Origin: Tubiluchus corallicola
Lineage: Eukaryota > Priapulida > Priapulimorpha > Priapulimorphida > Tubiluchidae
DNA length: 64,000 nucleotides
Assembly: GCA_030141605.1 (NCBI GenBank)
Contig: JAQGDQ010000075.1
Location: 124,001 to 188,000, forward strand
Reading direction: 5' to 3'
The notes under the pieces were generated by a model that saw only the letters and a list, made by a program, of their open reading frames with translations, was not told the origin of the DNA and made no database searches. Position 1 is the first letter of the stretch. Each line of letters starts with the position of its first letter. Shown here piece after piece: positions 25,501 through 37,765 of this stretch. A program made the translations under genes and the position numbers.

Positions 25501-28500
25501 AAATAACATAGGTAAAACGAAAATGAATTAGATAAGTGAAAGATAACTAAGTTTTTGCCAGCTTAGAACTACATAGTAAAAACAAACGAGTTTAATGGAC
25601 TAATTAACATTATCTTTATATCAGAGAAGTTATAACCCAAGATATTTCACTAAAGATAAAACACAAGGATTTTAATGTTATTTTTGTGGACAGCTAAAGT
25701 CTAAACTATGAAAAGTAAAGATGAGCATACCTCTGGGCGAAATAACCTGCCATTGACACATCACCGTCCCATTTTCAGTTTTTACTGCTGTAGCCATAGA
25801 GCCTGTTAATGTGACTAGATTTGATTCTGACTGTATCTGAAATAACAACAAGTCCTACTCCATAAATGTATATTTAATACGCTGATATAAAATCTTTTCA
25901 TTCTTACTGAACCAAGTGTCTATATATATTTTGATTTTTTCCCTGTACCTAGTTCTATGTTCACTTTTCAGTTCGTTTCAGTGGAAACAATGGCAGCAGC
26001 ACCTTACTTTAGTATAACTAGCAATAAATTTATCTTAATATGTACAAATAAAAAGTGAATACCTCATTAGTTGAGCAATTGAGGGGCAAAATCAACCTCC
26101 GTCCCTCTGCCAAAGATGTTCCAATGCGATAATCTTTGTTGAGCAGATTCTTGAAAAGGAAGTCTTGAATGATTTTGGTGTCGTCGTAACAACACATGTC
26201 CACAACCAAGTGATTGTCCTGCTCGTATGCATTGATATGGTGGAAGCAAAACATGGGGGGACACTGATAATGAGTCGGCAATGGTTCTCCCGTGTTTCGG
26301 CTAACCACATGAATTCTGCACTGAAACATGGCAAATAGCTGTTGCAATGGTTAAAACAGATATGGTTATAATCTCATTGCAAATCATATTATTAAAATAG
26401 AAATTACATATGTATGCTGTCTGTTGAAATTCATATTATTATAACATGTAATACTATATTGTTTATTCTGCTTTTGGTTACTTTATGAATTCATAGCCAA
26501 AAAAGATGAGGATGTACATTTTTTGCAAGTAAATTAGAAAGAGTTGGCAAAAGCTTGTGAAATGCAGAAGTATAAGCGATTTAAAACACTTGTGTTTGAA
26601 AATTCAAAAACTGTGTTCCCAAATTGAAAGTAATCTGTTTAACTTGCAGCTGCCAAGCTTTGGAAAAGTTTGCTGGGTAGCTACAAGTTTACCTTCCATC
26701 CCTTGCTTAGCATTTTTTCACTCTTTTCATCTGAAAATGTCCCTAATTTTGCAGGTCATCTTGTACTAAAAGGACAACTGTTGTCGATTGAAATCTACTG
26801 TATTTGTTAGCAGAAATTTTACTCCATACTCACATTTTCACCATCCTGCCACTGTAGTGTATCAACAAGGCTTAATCCCTGAAATTTGCGGAATGCCAAT
26901 TTGAGAAGGCTAATAGCTAATGGCTGCTCCAAAAATACAAAGTAGTTGTCCGTCATGCCAAAACTGTGGTAATACCTTGGTTGGAAGTAATGCTCAATTG
27001 GAATTCTGGCAACAACTTCGGCCTTTTTAAAAGCACATGGTTCTGTAGTAGACAAAAGAAATGAACTAGTAAATGACTAATTACACAAATCCACAAATCA
27101 GTTTCTTGGCAGTTTTTACACATTATCGACTATGCTAGTAGAGGTCAAATGTTTTAAAACATTACTCATGAATAATACTGAATGTATACAGCTTCCTTAC
27201 TGCACACTGTGTACCTTGGGTTTAGCAACAAAATCACTTTATCAGTTTGTCAGAAATAATTTTTCTTACAACTGAGTGATAATAACATAATAATATGCGG
27301 TATTTAGAATTGAGACCAGGAGCTCTTAACAGCAAGAAGTCAGCCCACACCAAAAACTAAAAAAAAACAAAGGTGCAAAGTTATCATCCTTGAAAATAAA
27401 AATAACTATAATACAATTTTTATTGTCTAGGCAGGAAAAAAGGTAAGAACTGAGAAATATGTACAAGTAAATTGTCACACAAGTTTAAAAAGTCAATGTC
27501 CGGGAATGCTTCACAGTATTGGTCATTCACTGTCATCCCTGTATCATTTACAAAAAGTTTTCCTAGTCTTTAGCAAATTTTCGGACCTCAAAACTTTCAA
27601 GTAAAAATGAGCAGAAAAAAATTCCATTGTATGTCTAAGAGTTCATAGAATTGCACTGAATATATCAAGCTTTCATACCTGAATGTCGACCATAGACTGG
27701 CGGAACTTTGATGACACTGTATGAAGCAGGAGGCACAAATCTACTTCCGATGTTATACATGTTACCATCGGTGTCATAGTGAGGGTGAGCAGTTGTTGTA
27801 TTCACAGCTGTATAATAGAATTCTTTGACCTATTTGCATCATAAAATCACAAAGTGTGAAAAATGAAGCATTTTACTCCGAAAAAATACAAAGTTCCAAA
27901 TTGACAATTCAAGAGTATGCATATTTCATCTTATACTAAGGCATTTACTTTTATGAAATGCTAACTATTTGATTGACAACGAAATATTTAATTTTTAAAT
28001 TAATAACGAAATTAATTTCAAGATTATTATAAACTTAAGAAAGGACTGCTAATTGGACAAAAAAAAACATAATCATAATATATGATCTGATATTGGAAAG
28101 TAAAATTATATATGTACTACTTATCAAATATTTTCAATAATTATAATATAAAACCAAAACAGACACAGTCTCTCTAATGACTGTAAATAGAATTTTCAAC
28201 TTACGATAAAAATATCATCTTCAAGACCTATTCATTTCAAAGATTAAGTAATCAGCAACTATAAATAAAACATACCCTGCTCTCAGTTTCTAGTGAATCC
28301 TGGTTAATTTTATGCAAGATTCCCGTTTCACTAGTAGAATAGATTTCGTCTCCACAAGTAAGAAAGTTAATATTATCATTGTCAGTGAAGAAAAATGGTA
28401 TAAAATAAGTGAAGTATCTGAAAGCAATTATAATGATTAGATAAAGTCAAATTAAAGCAAGAAAAGTTATTTTTCTTAAAGATGAAGCCATTTACAAGGA

Positions 28501-31500
28501 ATGCATAACAGATTCCTTCAAAAAAACTGCTGCCTTGCAAAAATGAACACTATACAAGTAAGATTGCCTACTTGTTCAAAATACCTCCAAAATATGCTTT
28601 TGCATGGGTCTGGAAACGCAGCTGTTCCAAATTCGTCGTAAACTATTCTTCCTTTTTGTTTTCCTTCTACATAAGCACTGAAATGTTTCAACTTTGCATT
28701 ACGATGTTGAAGTTATCTATTTTTAAATGTTAATTGAGTTTTAATGGCAATAGTACATTTACAACACTATCATTGAATGCCAAATTTTTTAACGTTCAAA
28801 CACTTGCATAAAAAGCCAACAGAATTAAAGGAAAGGCCAAGCCTTCTGGGAAGATAAGCCTGCTTATTTGAATGCTTGCAAAAAATGCTAGAAAAATTTG
28901 GTAATAAAAGTACGATAAGCACCTTGTGTTATTAATACGATTACAATAAAGTCATGATCATTTCATGATTGGGTGCTTTCATTTTGAGCACCCATTTTTA
29001 AACCACTGATGTTGTTTGCCTACTGAAGTATTAAATTATTGTCAAAGTTATAATAAGTTTTTACAAAAAAAATTACATAACTAATTTTGTGATATTTTTG
29101 CATGAACAGCTGCAGAAGTCTGAATTAGTTTAAGCAATGTGCGCTTACGGAAAGCCACGATGCGCTTACGAAAAGTCATGAAGTCCGCCAGTTACGTCAA
29201 AACTCTTAAGTGAATGACGGCCACCAGCTTGCCTGAAAATTTATTTACATGGCAGTTAAAATTAACTTTGTGCTTCACAGGAGCTTTTTGCAAATTTCTT
29301 TGTTATATTTTTCTAAGTGCAAGCAATAACAGTAAAATAAATTCATCATGCTATGTGTGTAATGACCAGCTTAGCATATATCTTTGTATTTGTAACTAGA
29401 TTTAGCTATTACTAACCCCATTTAACTTTGTTGTGGAATGAGACATGTTTTTTTGGCCAATGTAAACTTTACGGGGAGTACAAGTAATTTAGTTTGGACT
29501 GTATAAAATTGTTTATAGCTGTTCAATGTATAAACCAGGAGTTACACTTTGGTTATGCGCATAGGTCGAAACTAGGGTAAACTCGACAAACGGATATGCA
29601 AATACAGGTTATCCTGCTATAGGGTTATTGAAGCCAGGCTATCAGACAACCTGCTTTGGAGCTTTTTTTCACAGAGGTGTGTGGAGAACGACTTGGCTCA
29701 TGGCAAGACAGACTTGCAGGCAGATATAATGCTGGACAGTTTTTTTTAACTTATGTTTTGCTTCTTTGCACATAAGTCATGCAACTTTAGCTGCCTCTAC
29801 CTAACGCTAATGTTTGGTGAAAGTTCCAACCCAGTTACCATTTGTTTACATCAAGTTACATTGTGACATCGGGTGTGATAACCAAACTACCGGTCTACCA
29901 ACACGGGAACAACTCCCATCTGCTTATGACATCGCAGTTCAGCTATGCTTAAAACACCCGGGTGTGCACACCGATGTTATGGATCCGCCACATTCGTCGT
30001 CGTGCTGCCGCCGATAAGCATTGCTGACGTATACTTTCATTGATGCAGAGACTGTAAGTGATAAATTCTCGTTTCTTTTACTAACTACTAGGTGACCGCC
30101 TGTTGCTTCCTTTCATTCAACGATACTTGCTTTGACTGACTCAAGATTAGTGGTAAAACTAAGACTGAGTTGAAAGTGCTAATAGCCTACATTACAACAT
30201 CGTGTGGATGGAGCTTTACTTTATGGACTTAATATTAACAAATATTGGTGAACTATTAGATTATCTTTTTTTGTTAGCCAAAGATAATTTCTTGAGTAGT
30301 GTTGCAACACATGTTTATTGAACGAGTACCCGGGCACAAATTAGCTGCTGTCAGTTGGTTTGAACTAATTTCATATTATCAACATTTATGAATATTAAAG
30401 CATTATCTTAGTATAAATACTGCATAAAATTAGTTTTACGTTTTGTGTTCAAGGAATATGTTGAGTAAAAACTGAGTAGTATGACACATGTTACCAAACA
30501 ATAAGTGCGCTGATTGCTCATACTTGATTGTGAGATCCACCTCACATTATGATGTGATGCATCCTTTTTTTAAGCTTAGAAGTTTTAAAGTTATAAATGA
30601 GTATATCGGTGCTAGTACTTAATGTGGAATAAAAAGCAGCCACTACAAGAATAACAACATTTTACTCAACACTGGGATTTGCTAAAATGCACAAGTGTCA
30701 TTAAGTAAAGACCTGTTCAACACATGCAAACATTAATTTCTGAATGTTGAGCAGATCAGTTGGTGTTCACTGCTATGATAACTGACTAATCAAAACCGAA
30801 CAGAATGTACTATTAGTTACGGATTACTAACCACTATCAGGGCCGTAGTCGGCTTTTGAAAAGTGGTCCGGCCACAGATGCGGAACAGGTAGAAAAAGAA
30901 TACAGCAGCAACATATAGAAGAGTATATTATAATTTATAATACAGAGTTATAATATAATAGAGCACTACACATACTCAATGATGACATGATTGATTAAAA
31001 CTTCCCAAACACACATCTGCGCCGCTCATTTCTAGCAGTAAACTCGTTCACAATTTCCTTCAGGTCGAGAGCGTCTGTTCTATCCATATGTACATGCAAA
31101 GTCATGAGATTGTTCAGTCTAGTTTGAGTCATCGTACTCCGCAAATAAGTTTTTACTCTACACAGGGCTGAGAATGTCTAGGCACGTATGGCAGAAAAAG
31201 TGGTCCGGCCATGGCCGGACCGGCAGGACCGCCGACTACGGCCTTGCTATGGCCTATCACTAGCACAGTATGATGGTATTTTGACATTAAAAGAAAAGAC
31301 ATTTAGCATGTTGGGTTTATTTTATGAAATAAATTTGCAAAAACTGTCTATGACACATAAAATTAATGTATTGTACCACTTTATAGAAAATTTCAGATGC
31401 AGTGATAACTGCCATTAACTGAAAAACTATGTCATAACTGGAGGACTTCGTGGCTTTACGTAAGCGTATTGTGGCTTTTTGTAAGGGCACGCCACTTAAA

Positions 31501-34121
31501 CTAATTAAGACATCTGCAATTTAAATTAATTTCAAGCAGAAATATCACTAAATTAGTCATCCAATTTTCTGTAAAAACTTGTTGTGCCTTTCTAAGGAGC
31601 CCCCAAAGGGCCACGTTGAGAAAAATTACTAACTTTTGGCCACAAATTAATATTTTTTGTGCACAGATTAGCAATTAGTAGCCACGAATTTATCATTTTT
31701 CTCAACATGGGCCCTTCAGTGGTTCTATACCTATCACAGAAATTGAGTCTTCAGCTTTGCTTCAGTTGACAAGTGATGTCTTTGGCTGAAAATGCGAGTT
31801 CTCAATCGTGAATTGATGACGACATTAAAATGATTTTACTAATTACATAAGACGTTTATCAAACTTTTATTGCTGAATCTTTCTAATATTTTTCGAAAAC
31901 ATTGTAACTAACTTCCCAGAAGGCTTAGCTTTTATTTAACTGAATTATTCGAAGAACTGATCTCTTCTTACCAACTCTCCAGAAACTTGCTGTGATACTC
32001 CACCTGACCATTTGAAATGTTGAAGCGATGCAAGAGTGCCATGCCATCAAACAGATGGTTGTATTTTTCCTCCCCCTGTTCAAACTTGGCAGGCCCAACC
32101 TTCAGCAAGCTGCCATTAATCCATTTAGGAATGGTACCTATAACAATGCACTTTTTCACAAGAGACATTAATTAACGAAAGTATGTCATCATTACATAAA
32201 GCCATCATCAAAAGTTTAATAATTGGAATTAATTTCAAAATGGAGACAGGAACATCTGGTTTTGAATCTGGTTTGTGTTTAGTGACCAAAGTTAAGCAGC
32301 AACAAACCTGATTAGTAAATGGATCAGCGAATGTGAGGAGAATGCTTTCTGCACAGTTCTCTAACCCATCTACCCATTTCGAGTGAGGGCAGATGTATTC
32401 ATACCCTAAAATGGCTAAAGCACCTCAGCCAGCTCAGTGTCTCACATTTAGATCCTGCTTACAACCATCTATGTTAAGTAAGCCCTGACATCAAAGCTGG
32501 ATCCAGGTTTAGAAAATACAATACTATAAGAAAACATTTTCAGTGAATGTCACATATCACAAGTGTAACTGTTTGGCCATAATTTCGTGTGTTGGGCATT
32601 TCAGCTAAAATAGCACTTCCATGACTACATATTTACAAAATAAACAGCTGTTAGTAGAAGATGACTAATGAAACACTTCCTTTTAAATGCCATTTAAAGT
32701 TAATGAATGTCACAACATTGATATCCTTGTTTAGCATGGTCGAGTAATTTAGACATCCCATTAGAGTGCCAAAATTTTGGGGGTGAGCAGTGGTATGTCA
32801 TTTGGCTTGGCAGAATTAGTGAAGCTTTTTACAAAAGATTGCAAACAAGATAAGGTAGGGCCTAGTAAAACTTCTAAGTCAATGAAGTCACTAGGAGTTT
32901 TTCTATAGACATTTTCTCATTCTGAAGACAAGATCTAGCACTCAATGGCAAGGAATGTTACATGTAGACAGTTTAGCAATCTCAGCGAAATCCAAAACAT
33001 TGCCAAAGCTCAAACAAAGCACACAGATAGCATCTTCTTCTTTAAGAGTTCAAAATGTATATGGGAATGCTGTAACCAATACTGGAATAGGCTTGTCCTG
33101 CAAGGCATATTTCTTTAACATTAGAATGGACAAATTTACTAGAGTCAATTCAAAAACATATTTTAAAGTTAATTTTCCTCTGCACACCTTACGTACATGC
33201 CTTGCAGCTATCAAAAATTGAATATTTATTTGTACGAAGAAACGACCTTTGCAAAAATTTGTTTAAATCAATCCAAATTCAAGACAGTAGATTCCACAAC
33301 TCCCATAAGCACAATCTTTGTAAACAACTGATGTACCTTTACCTCTTTATCGTACAGAACGTTTTAAAGTAGTTTTATACCACATGCACTTTTTAATTAT
33401 CAGTAAGTTCATTACTACTGTATACACTGTGATATATTATAATAATGGCCTTCGGGTTACAAGAGTTCTCAATAAAGCTTTAATTTGCAAAAAAATATAT
33501 CTTTAATTTGCAATGTCTTGCAGGGATAAATAGGCATAAATATGACAAAGGTGGCATTTGGTAACATCTGATAATAAGTGTTATGAAACCTTAAAATGCA
33601 AATGAATGACAAGGTGCTAATAAAAATTGCCAATTTGTACGCATACAAATTCAACCATATTTTTCCAAAATTTTTGTTACAGTTATACAACAGTTACTGT
33701 GTGAGTCTACAAGCAAATAAATACTGTCTTGACTGATGCTCTTAATTGAATTGCAGTTAATGTTATTTACATTCAAACACCCCTTAAGTAGAATGGATAG
33801 GCAAGTTCAGTAAGTTTACGTTTGTTCAGATTGATAAAAAATATGTCAGCAGCACTCATATGAAAGCATGGGTTAATCAAACATGTCCCTCATATCACAC
33901 AATATCAGGTCACTATTGCCAAAACATATTTCTATTCATATAACTGGTGTGCTATAATGGATTAGTTCTAATCAGACTGGCATAAAAATATTAAACTATC
34001 TCACGAAAGAAAAAAAGTAAAGCCTACCTACGATGTTCGAGTGAATGATCTCAGGGTGTGCTGGTACAGTATTGAAAAGAACAAAGCGAGGATCTCGAGG
34101 AGTTGGTGGCCCTCCATTCAT
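22537..34121 (-). CDS. Carotenoid oxygenase, BCO1/BCO2/RPE65 family (11 exons)
   Basis: Non-haem iron(II) enzyme of the animal carotenoid cleavage oxygenase family, which either splits carotenoids (BCO1, BCO2) or isomerises retinyl esters (RPE65). Exons in transcription order: 34121-34028, 32137-31972, 28677-28585, 28417-28276, 27829-27679, 27042-26834, 26320-26063, 25836-25731, 25405-25305, 24690-24576, 22688-22537. Phases agree throughout and give 528 residues, the usual family length. The four iron ligands are visible: H180 (TAHPHYD), H241 (YYHSF), H312/H313 (FHHINAYE) and H521 (GIHAAF). Second-shell glutamates sit at E148 (TSET), E409 ([11 protein letters not shown]) and E464 (PSEPVFIP). 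The PDPCK motif (Cys112) and the C-terminal [12 protein letters not shown] are intact. The first three histidines, E148 and Cys112 fall at the same numbers as in vertebrate RPE65, but these motifs are shared with BCOs, so I do not choose between cleavage and isomerisation. The last exon has no splice after GGACAG; it reads to TGA. No signal peptide or membrane segment is seen. Confidence 0.93.
29055..31580. mobile_element. 2.5-kb element with about 180-bp inverted ends, in carotenoid oxygenase intron 2
   Basis: The left arm (about 29055-29230) and right arm (about 31400-31580) are imperfect reverse complements. Landmarks on the left are AAGTTTTTAC, ACTAATTTTGTGATATTT, GAATTAGTTTAAG, CGCTTACGGAAAGCCACGA, TGCGCTTACG and GTCCGCCAGTTA; each has its complement in mirrored order on the right. 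The interior holds no intact transposase but does contain the hAT relic at 30838-31246. The region is thus an old long-inverted-repeat DNA element into which another transposon probably inserted. Confidence 0.65.
30838..31246 (-). mobile_element. Non-autonomous hAT transposon relic with C-terminal transposase fragment
   Basis: The ends are inverted: CAGGGCCGTAGTCGGC at 30838-30853 against the complement of GCCGACTACGGCCTTG at 31231-31246. AAGTGGTCCGGCC follows the left end at 30861-30873 and occurs again, in the same direction, at 31198-31210 near the right end. On the minus strand, roughly 31190-31015, a frame reads [20 protein letters not shown] and then [12 protein letters not shown], which resembles the C-terminal dimerisation region of hAT transposases. 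CAGGG-type ends also fit hAT. No clear 8-bp target duplication is present; only CTAT is shared at the two edges. Confidence 0.7.
31600..31722. repeat. Small foldback element (MITE-like)
   Basis: The left end CCCAAAGGGCC...GTTGAGAAAAATT is mirrored by TTTTTCTCAAC...GGGCCC on the right, about 120 bases apart. The interior carries TTGGCCACAAATTA and TGTGCACAGATTAGCAATTAG, the module also seen at 941-1080. It abuts the right end of the 2.5-kb element. Confidence 0.6.
32138..34027 (-). other. Carotenoid oxygenase intron 1
   Basis: A 1.9-kb AT-rich intron. Nothing coding or clearly repetitive was recognised in it. Confidence 0.5.
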
Positions 34122-35719
34122 TGTGCTACAGCATATCTTTGTTGCTTGCCAATAAATCTAGTATTACAGTAACTGCAAAAAGGTATCAATTGCTTTAGTA
34201 ATTATAAAACATAGAACAAATAACAAGTTAGTTATAAAAATTGAAAAACCACGATACCTATTAGTTATCAAAACAAGTAAATGCACACTAGTTTGGACAA
34301 ACTCAACTTTACTTGGAATAACAGCTCACAAGAAAATATCTTGCTAAATTTGACTTTCAATGTATTTCTATCTTTTATATGTTACAACATAAAGAGTAAT
34401 GTTAGGGTAAACAGTACGATACAAAACAAACATCACATGACCAGAAATTTGTAAACGTTGCATGCAAGCACATTCTATGTGTCAATTACCAATAATCTGC
34501 TGACAAATTATAGAAAAATGACTATCTCAAAGTGACCCAGGTCGTAGCAGCGGCTGATAACGTGAACTATAAATGACACAAATTCTCGGCTAGAAACATT
34601 ACACTACATATAATTATGTGCTCAGTAGCAGTGTCTGACGTGTGAATGTGATGTAATAAATAGATAGTCCTTGCATTACACTTTTTTGACAGGACATATT
34701 TCTATCACATATTGATATAGACGTATTGATGAAAAAACCTGCTACAGTAAATTTTGCTTGACTATATAACCATCACAGAAATACAGTCTGACAAAGCTGG
34801 GAATGGTCACTAAAATTACTCAAAATTATCTAAAATTCATGTTTATGAATTATAACTTAAAGTCTCATCACATCTGGCAACACGGAGCATAGCTAAAGTA
34901 TTGGTAGCTCAGGCAAAGTGGTGAGAAAATATAAATAATTTAAAAATTTGAAATCGATAATCAACTACCAAAGCTTGGAAAACTGTATATAATATACAGG
35001 TTGCAATTTCATATTTGTTTTTGTAACAAAATGACACGTTCAGCTGGTTAAGATTGGTATAACTGCTGTACTTATGCAGATGAACTCTAGCAAAAGGAAA
35101 CTAGAAGAGACAGTAGAGTAAAAAGAATTAGAACGCGAATGATATATTTGAAAGGTTTTTACTAATTATACTTTCTAAGCCTATTATCTTACGGATGGCA
35201 GGAACCGAATGTAGTTATAACTGGAAAATTGGCTATATTTTGAATTCTGAAATGAGGCTGTAAGGCTCCCCCACTACCCGGCAAGCAGTTGCCGAGTGTG
35301 CGATTTAGGAACTTCGGGTCCTAATTAGGTACATCTGTACTGTGTATAGTATTGTGGTGTAATACATTTCAAGATCTAAAGCAGAAAGATCCTGCCATGA
35401 AATTTTGTTGCTAATTAACATAATTATTTTTTATTTTGGTAAAGCTAAGTGACAATTTGTTTGCTATCACCCAGTTATCAGTCTTTTTAAACTCTGTCGG
35501 TTAGTATAATCTTGCAAAGTGAATAAATTAGAGGGCAAAAAAAGCTTGTCGTCAGTAAAAAGACATGCAGTGAAATACGTAATACATATACATATGTCTT
35601 TAATGTAAATAAGAGAATGTAAAGGTCTTGGATGGATCTTTGTGGCACACTTCAGTTTATAACATAGGTACAAACTGAGAATGTACCTCACACGAACTGG
35701 TTATTTTGCATATTTGTTC

Positions 35720-36360
35720 TTCGTAAAGCCTTCGATACGTGCCGCATAAGCATAATTTAGTTAAACTACATCATTCTGGTAGTATTCTTAGGGGTTGTGT
35801 TCTTGACGGATAAAGGCTTTCTTAGCCAATCATAGACAATGGGTGGTAATAAATTGCACAAGTTTTAGTTAGAACCATGTTACAAGCAGAGCTCTGCAAA
35901 GAGCTATATTGGGAGTTGGGACCTATTTTCTTTTTGCTATTTGTTAACAATATAAAAGATTCAATCACTTCGGATATTAGTATGTATGATGATGATGCTA
36001 AAGTGCACCTTAAAGTGCTTTCTACGGCTGATTCACTGCACCTTCAGCATTATTTGTTTCAGTTAGAGGCTTGGGTAGTCAGGCTGATTTATGGCTGTTG
36101 CAGTTCAATGCTGACAAGTGTATGGTTTACAACTCAAGCACAAATTGCAGCATTATCTGACTGCAAAGAGTTAACAAAGTCTCAGAACACATGTGACTAT
36201 ATCTCACGATTTTTAAGCTTTCTGCTCATATATAATATAATTAAAATATGTAAGAAGCCAAATAGTATGATTGGTTTGATCAAGCAATGTTTTGTTAATC
36301 GTGAGCCGAAGCAAGTGTTAACTCAAGGCATACGTATGACCAATGCTGGAGTATTCAAGG
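35720..36360 (+). pseudogene. Decayed non-LTR retrotransposon reverse transcriptase (palm region)
   Basis: Frameshifted remnants follow the order of a LINE reverse transcriptase. They are RKAFDT (from 35722), FLANHRQWVVINCTS (about 35817-35861), a frame opening at 35877 with LGPIFFLLFVNNIKDSI, then the catalytic-box equivalent YDDDAK, a stretch like the post-catalytic helix (LQHYLFQLEAW) and finally ICKKPNSMIGLIKQCFVNRE. The usual alanine of the F/Y-A-D-D box is replaced by Asp, and there are stops and frameshifts upstream, so the copy is dead. The segment after about 36360 does not look like RT. Family is probably CR1/jockey-like, but that is a guess. Confidence 0.7.
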
Positions 36361-36535
36361 ATTTAGGTCCGTTTCCTAGAAAAAGTGTTTCCCCAAAAAC
36401 TTTCCACAGGAAAAACATTTCGCACAAAAAACATGCCAGAAAAACCGCAGTTGTGTTTTTAGTAGCAAGATCTGTTACTTTAGTAGGATAAAGCCTTCTG
36501 TTTCTTCTTTCTGTTTGGCTCTCCCTGTATACCTC

Positions 36536-36640
36536 ATCCTCTCTCTTCCACTCCCTCCCTGTCTCTCCCCCTCTATTCCTGTTCTCCTCTCTCTCTCTCT
36601 CTTTCTCAATACCACTCTCCCTCTCTCTTTCTGCTTCTAA
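36536..36640. repeat. Polypyrimidine (CT-rich) tract
   Basis: About 100 bases made mostly of C and T on the plus strand, including a run of CT repeats at about 36587-36603. Confidence 0.85.
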
Positions 36641-37429
36641 TTATTTACATCACTTTAACTAAAGACTATCAGAATAACGCAATGTATCGAGTACAGCAGA
36701 CAGCCAGAATGTGCCGCATTTTTAGTGCGCTTAACTCAAGTTGATATTTTGCCCGTGCATTGTACCTAATTTTAGCGTTAAATTATAATCAATTTGCATT
36801 GTATCATTTGTCATATAATCAACTCAAATTTAACTGATTTTCAAAGGATTTGAAATAAAGTTTAATAAACAATCAAGAAAATGAAAACACCGAGCTTTAC
36901 GTTAGAGTTTAAATTTGCCCAATAAATTACGCTCCTTCACAAGATTTTTTACAGGTTCTTTTATGACAGGACCAGATCCTAGTTCATTTTCAAAATAATC
37001 CTCTTGAGTGTCACAGTCACAATCAGATGCACACACATCCTCCCTAAATCAGTGAAATAATTCGGCATAGCTGTGAAAAGAACTGCTAAACTGAGATTCC
37101 TAAGCAGTCATCTAACTAATCCATTGCCAGACTCAACAATGCTTCACCTTGACAGCCAATCACATGATGTGATTATACACTATTGTGTATGTGTAAAGAT
37201 CAACATGATTTGCTATAATTGTAATCGTTCTGAGTCTAATGTTACAAATCTACTTTCTTGCCTTTATGATTCGACCAAATTTTTTATCATGTAATCGGTC
37301 ATCTTCTTTACATTTTTTTTACAATGACATCAGGACCAAGAGTTCAACTCGTGTACGGTCTCTTCTCATATTCATTTTAAATTTATCAATAGATGGTGCA
37401 TTGACAGCAACAGCCAAGAGTGAGTCCTG

Positions 37430-37765
37430 TGGATGGGTTACACAACAGGCAAAAAAATGAGAACAGATGTCGGCTATATACGATGAATAGGTTAGAATCA
37501 TGGACTCGCAGTTCTCTGCATGGACTTGAGAAAAAAATTTGTTCTTGTAAAACTGAGAGTCCTTTCATAATTTTATAACAATTAACAAGATCAGCAGTAC
37601 ATCAGCGTTGTTCCAAAGTGAACATCACTGCAGGATCTGCATCATGTCCTAGCCTCAAACATCAGTCTTGAGTTTTCTTCAAAGCATCTTTGAGAGTTAT
37701 AATTTACTGTTGTGACCACACTTCTGATGCAAATTCCAAAATAGGAAATAATAGCTAAATAGGTA
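37430..37765 (-). pseudogene. Decayed non-LTR reverse transcriptase C-terminal fragment, opposite orientation
   Basis: On the minus strand one frame, broken by several stops, reads ILEFASEVWSQQ, then TLKDALKKTQ, CLRLGHDADPAVMFTLEQR and CTADLVNCYKIMKG. This matches the order seen after the RT palm in LINE elements (a Y/FAS-x-VWS motif, then LE-RR, ADLI-x-YKI). It lies about 1 kb from the + strand fragment and points the other way, so the two are separate insertions or one rearranged copy. Confidence 0.65.

Noticed and set aside
29814-30017. 67-residue plus-strand open frame within the 2.5-kb inverted-repeat element
   Set aside because: No homology recognised and no transposase motif.
36370-36450. 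Lys/Phe-rich tail of the reverse-transcriptase open frame, similar in style to the minus-strand frame at 37842-38051
   Set aside because: Similarity is limited to A-rich GGAAAA/CCAAAAA motifs; I could not align the two convincingly as one repeat.
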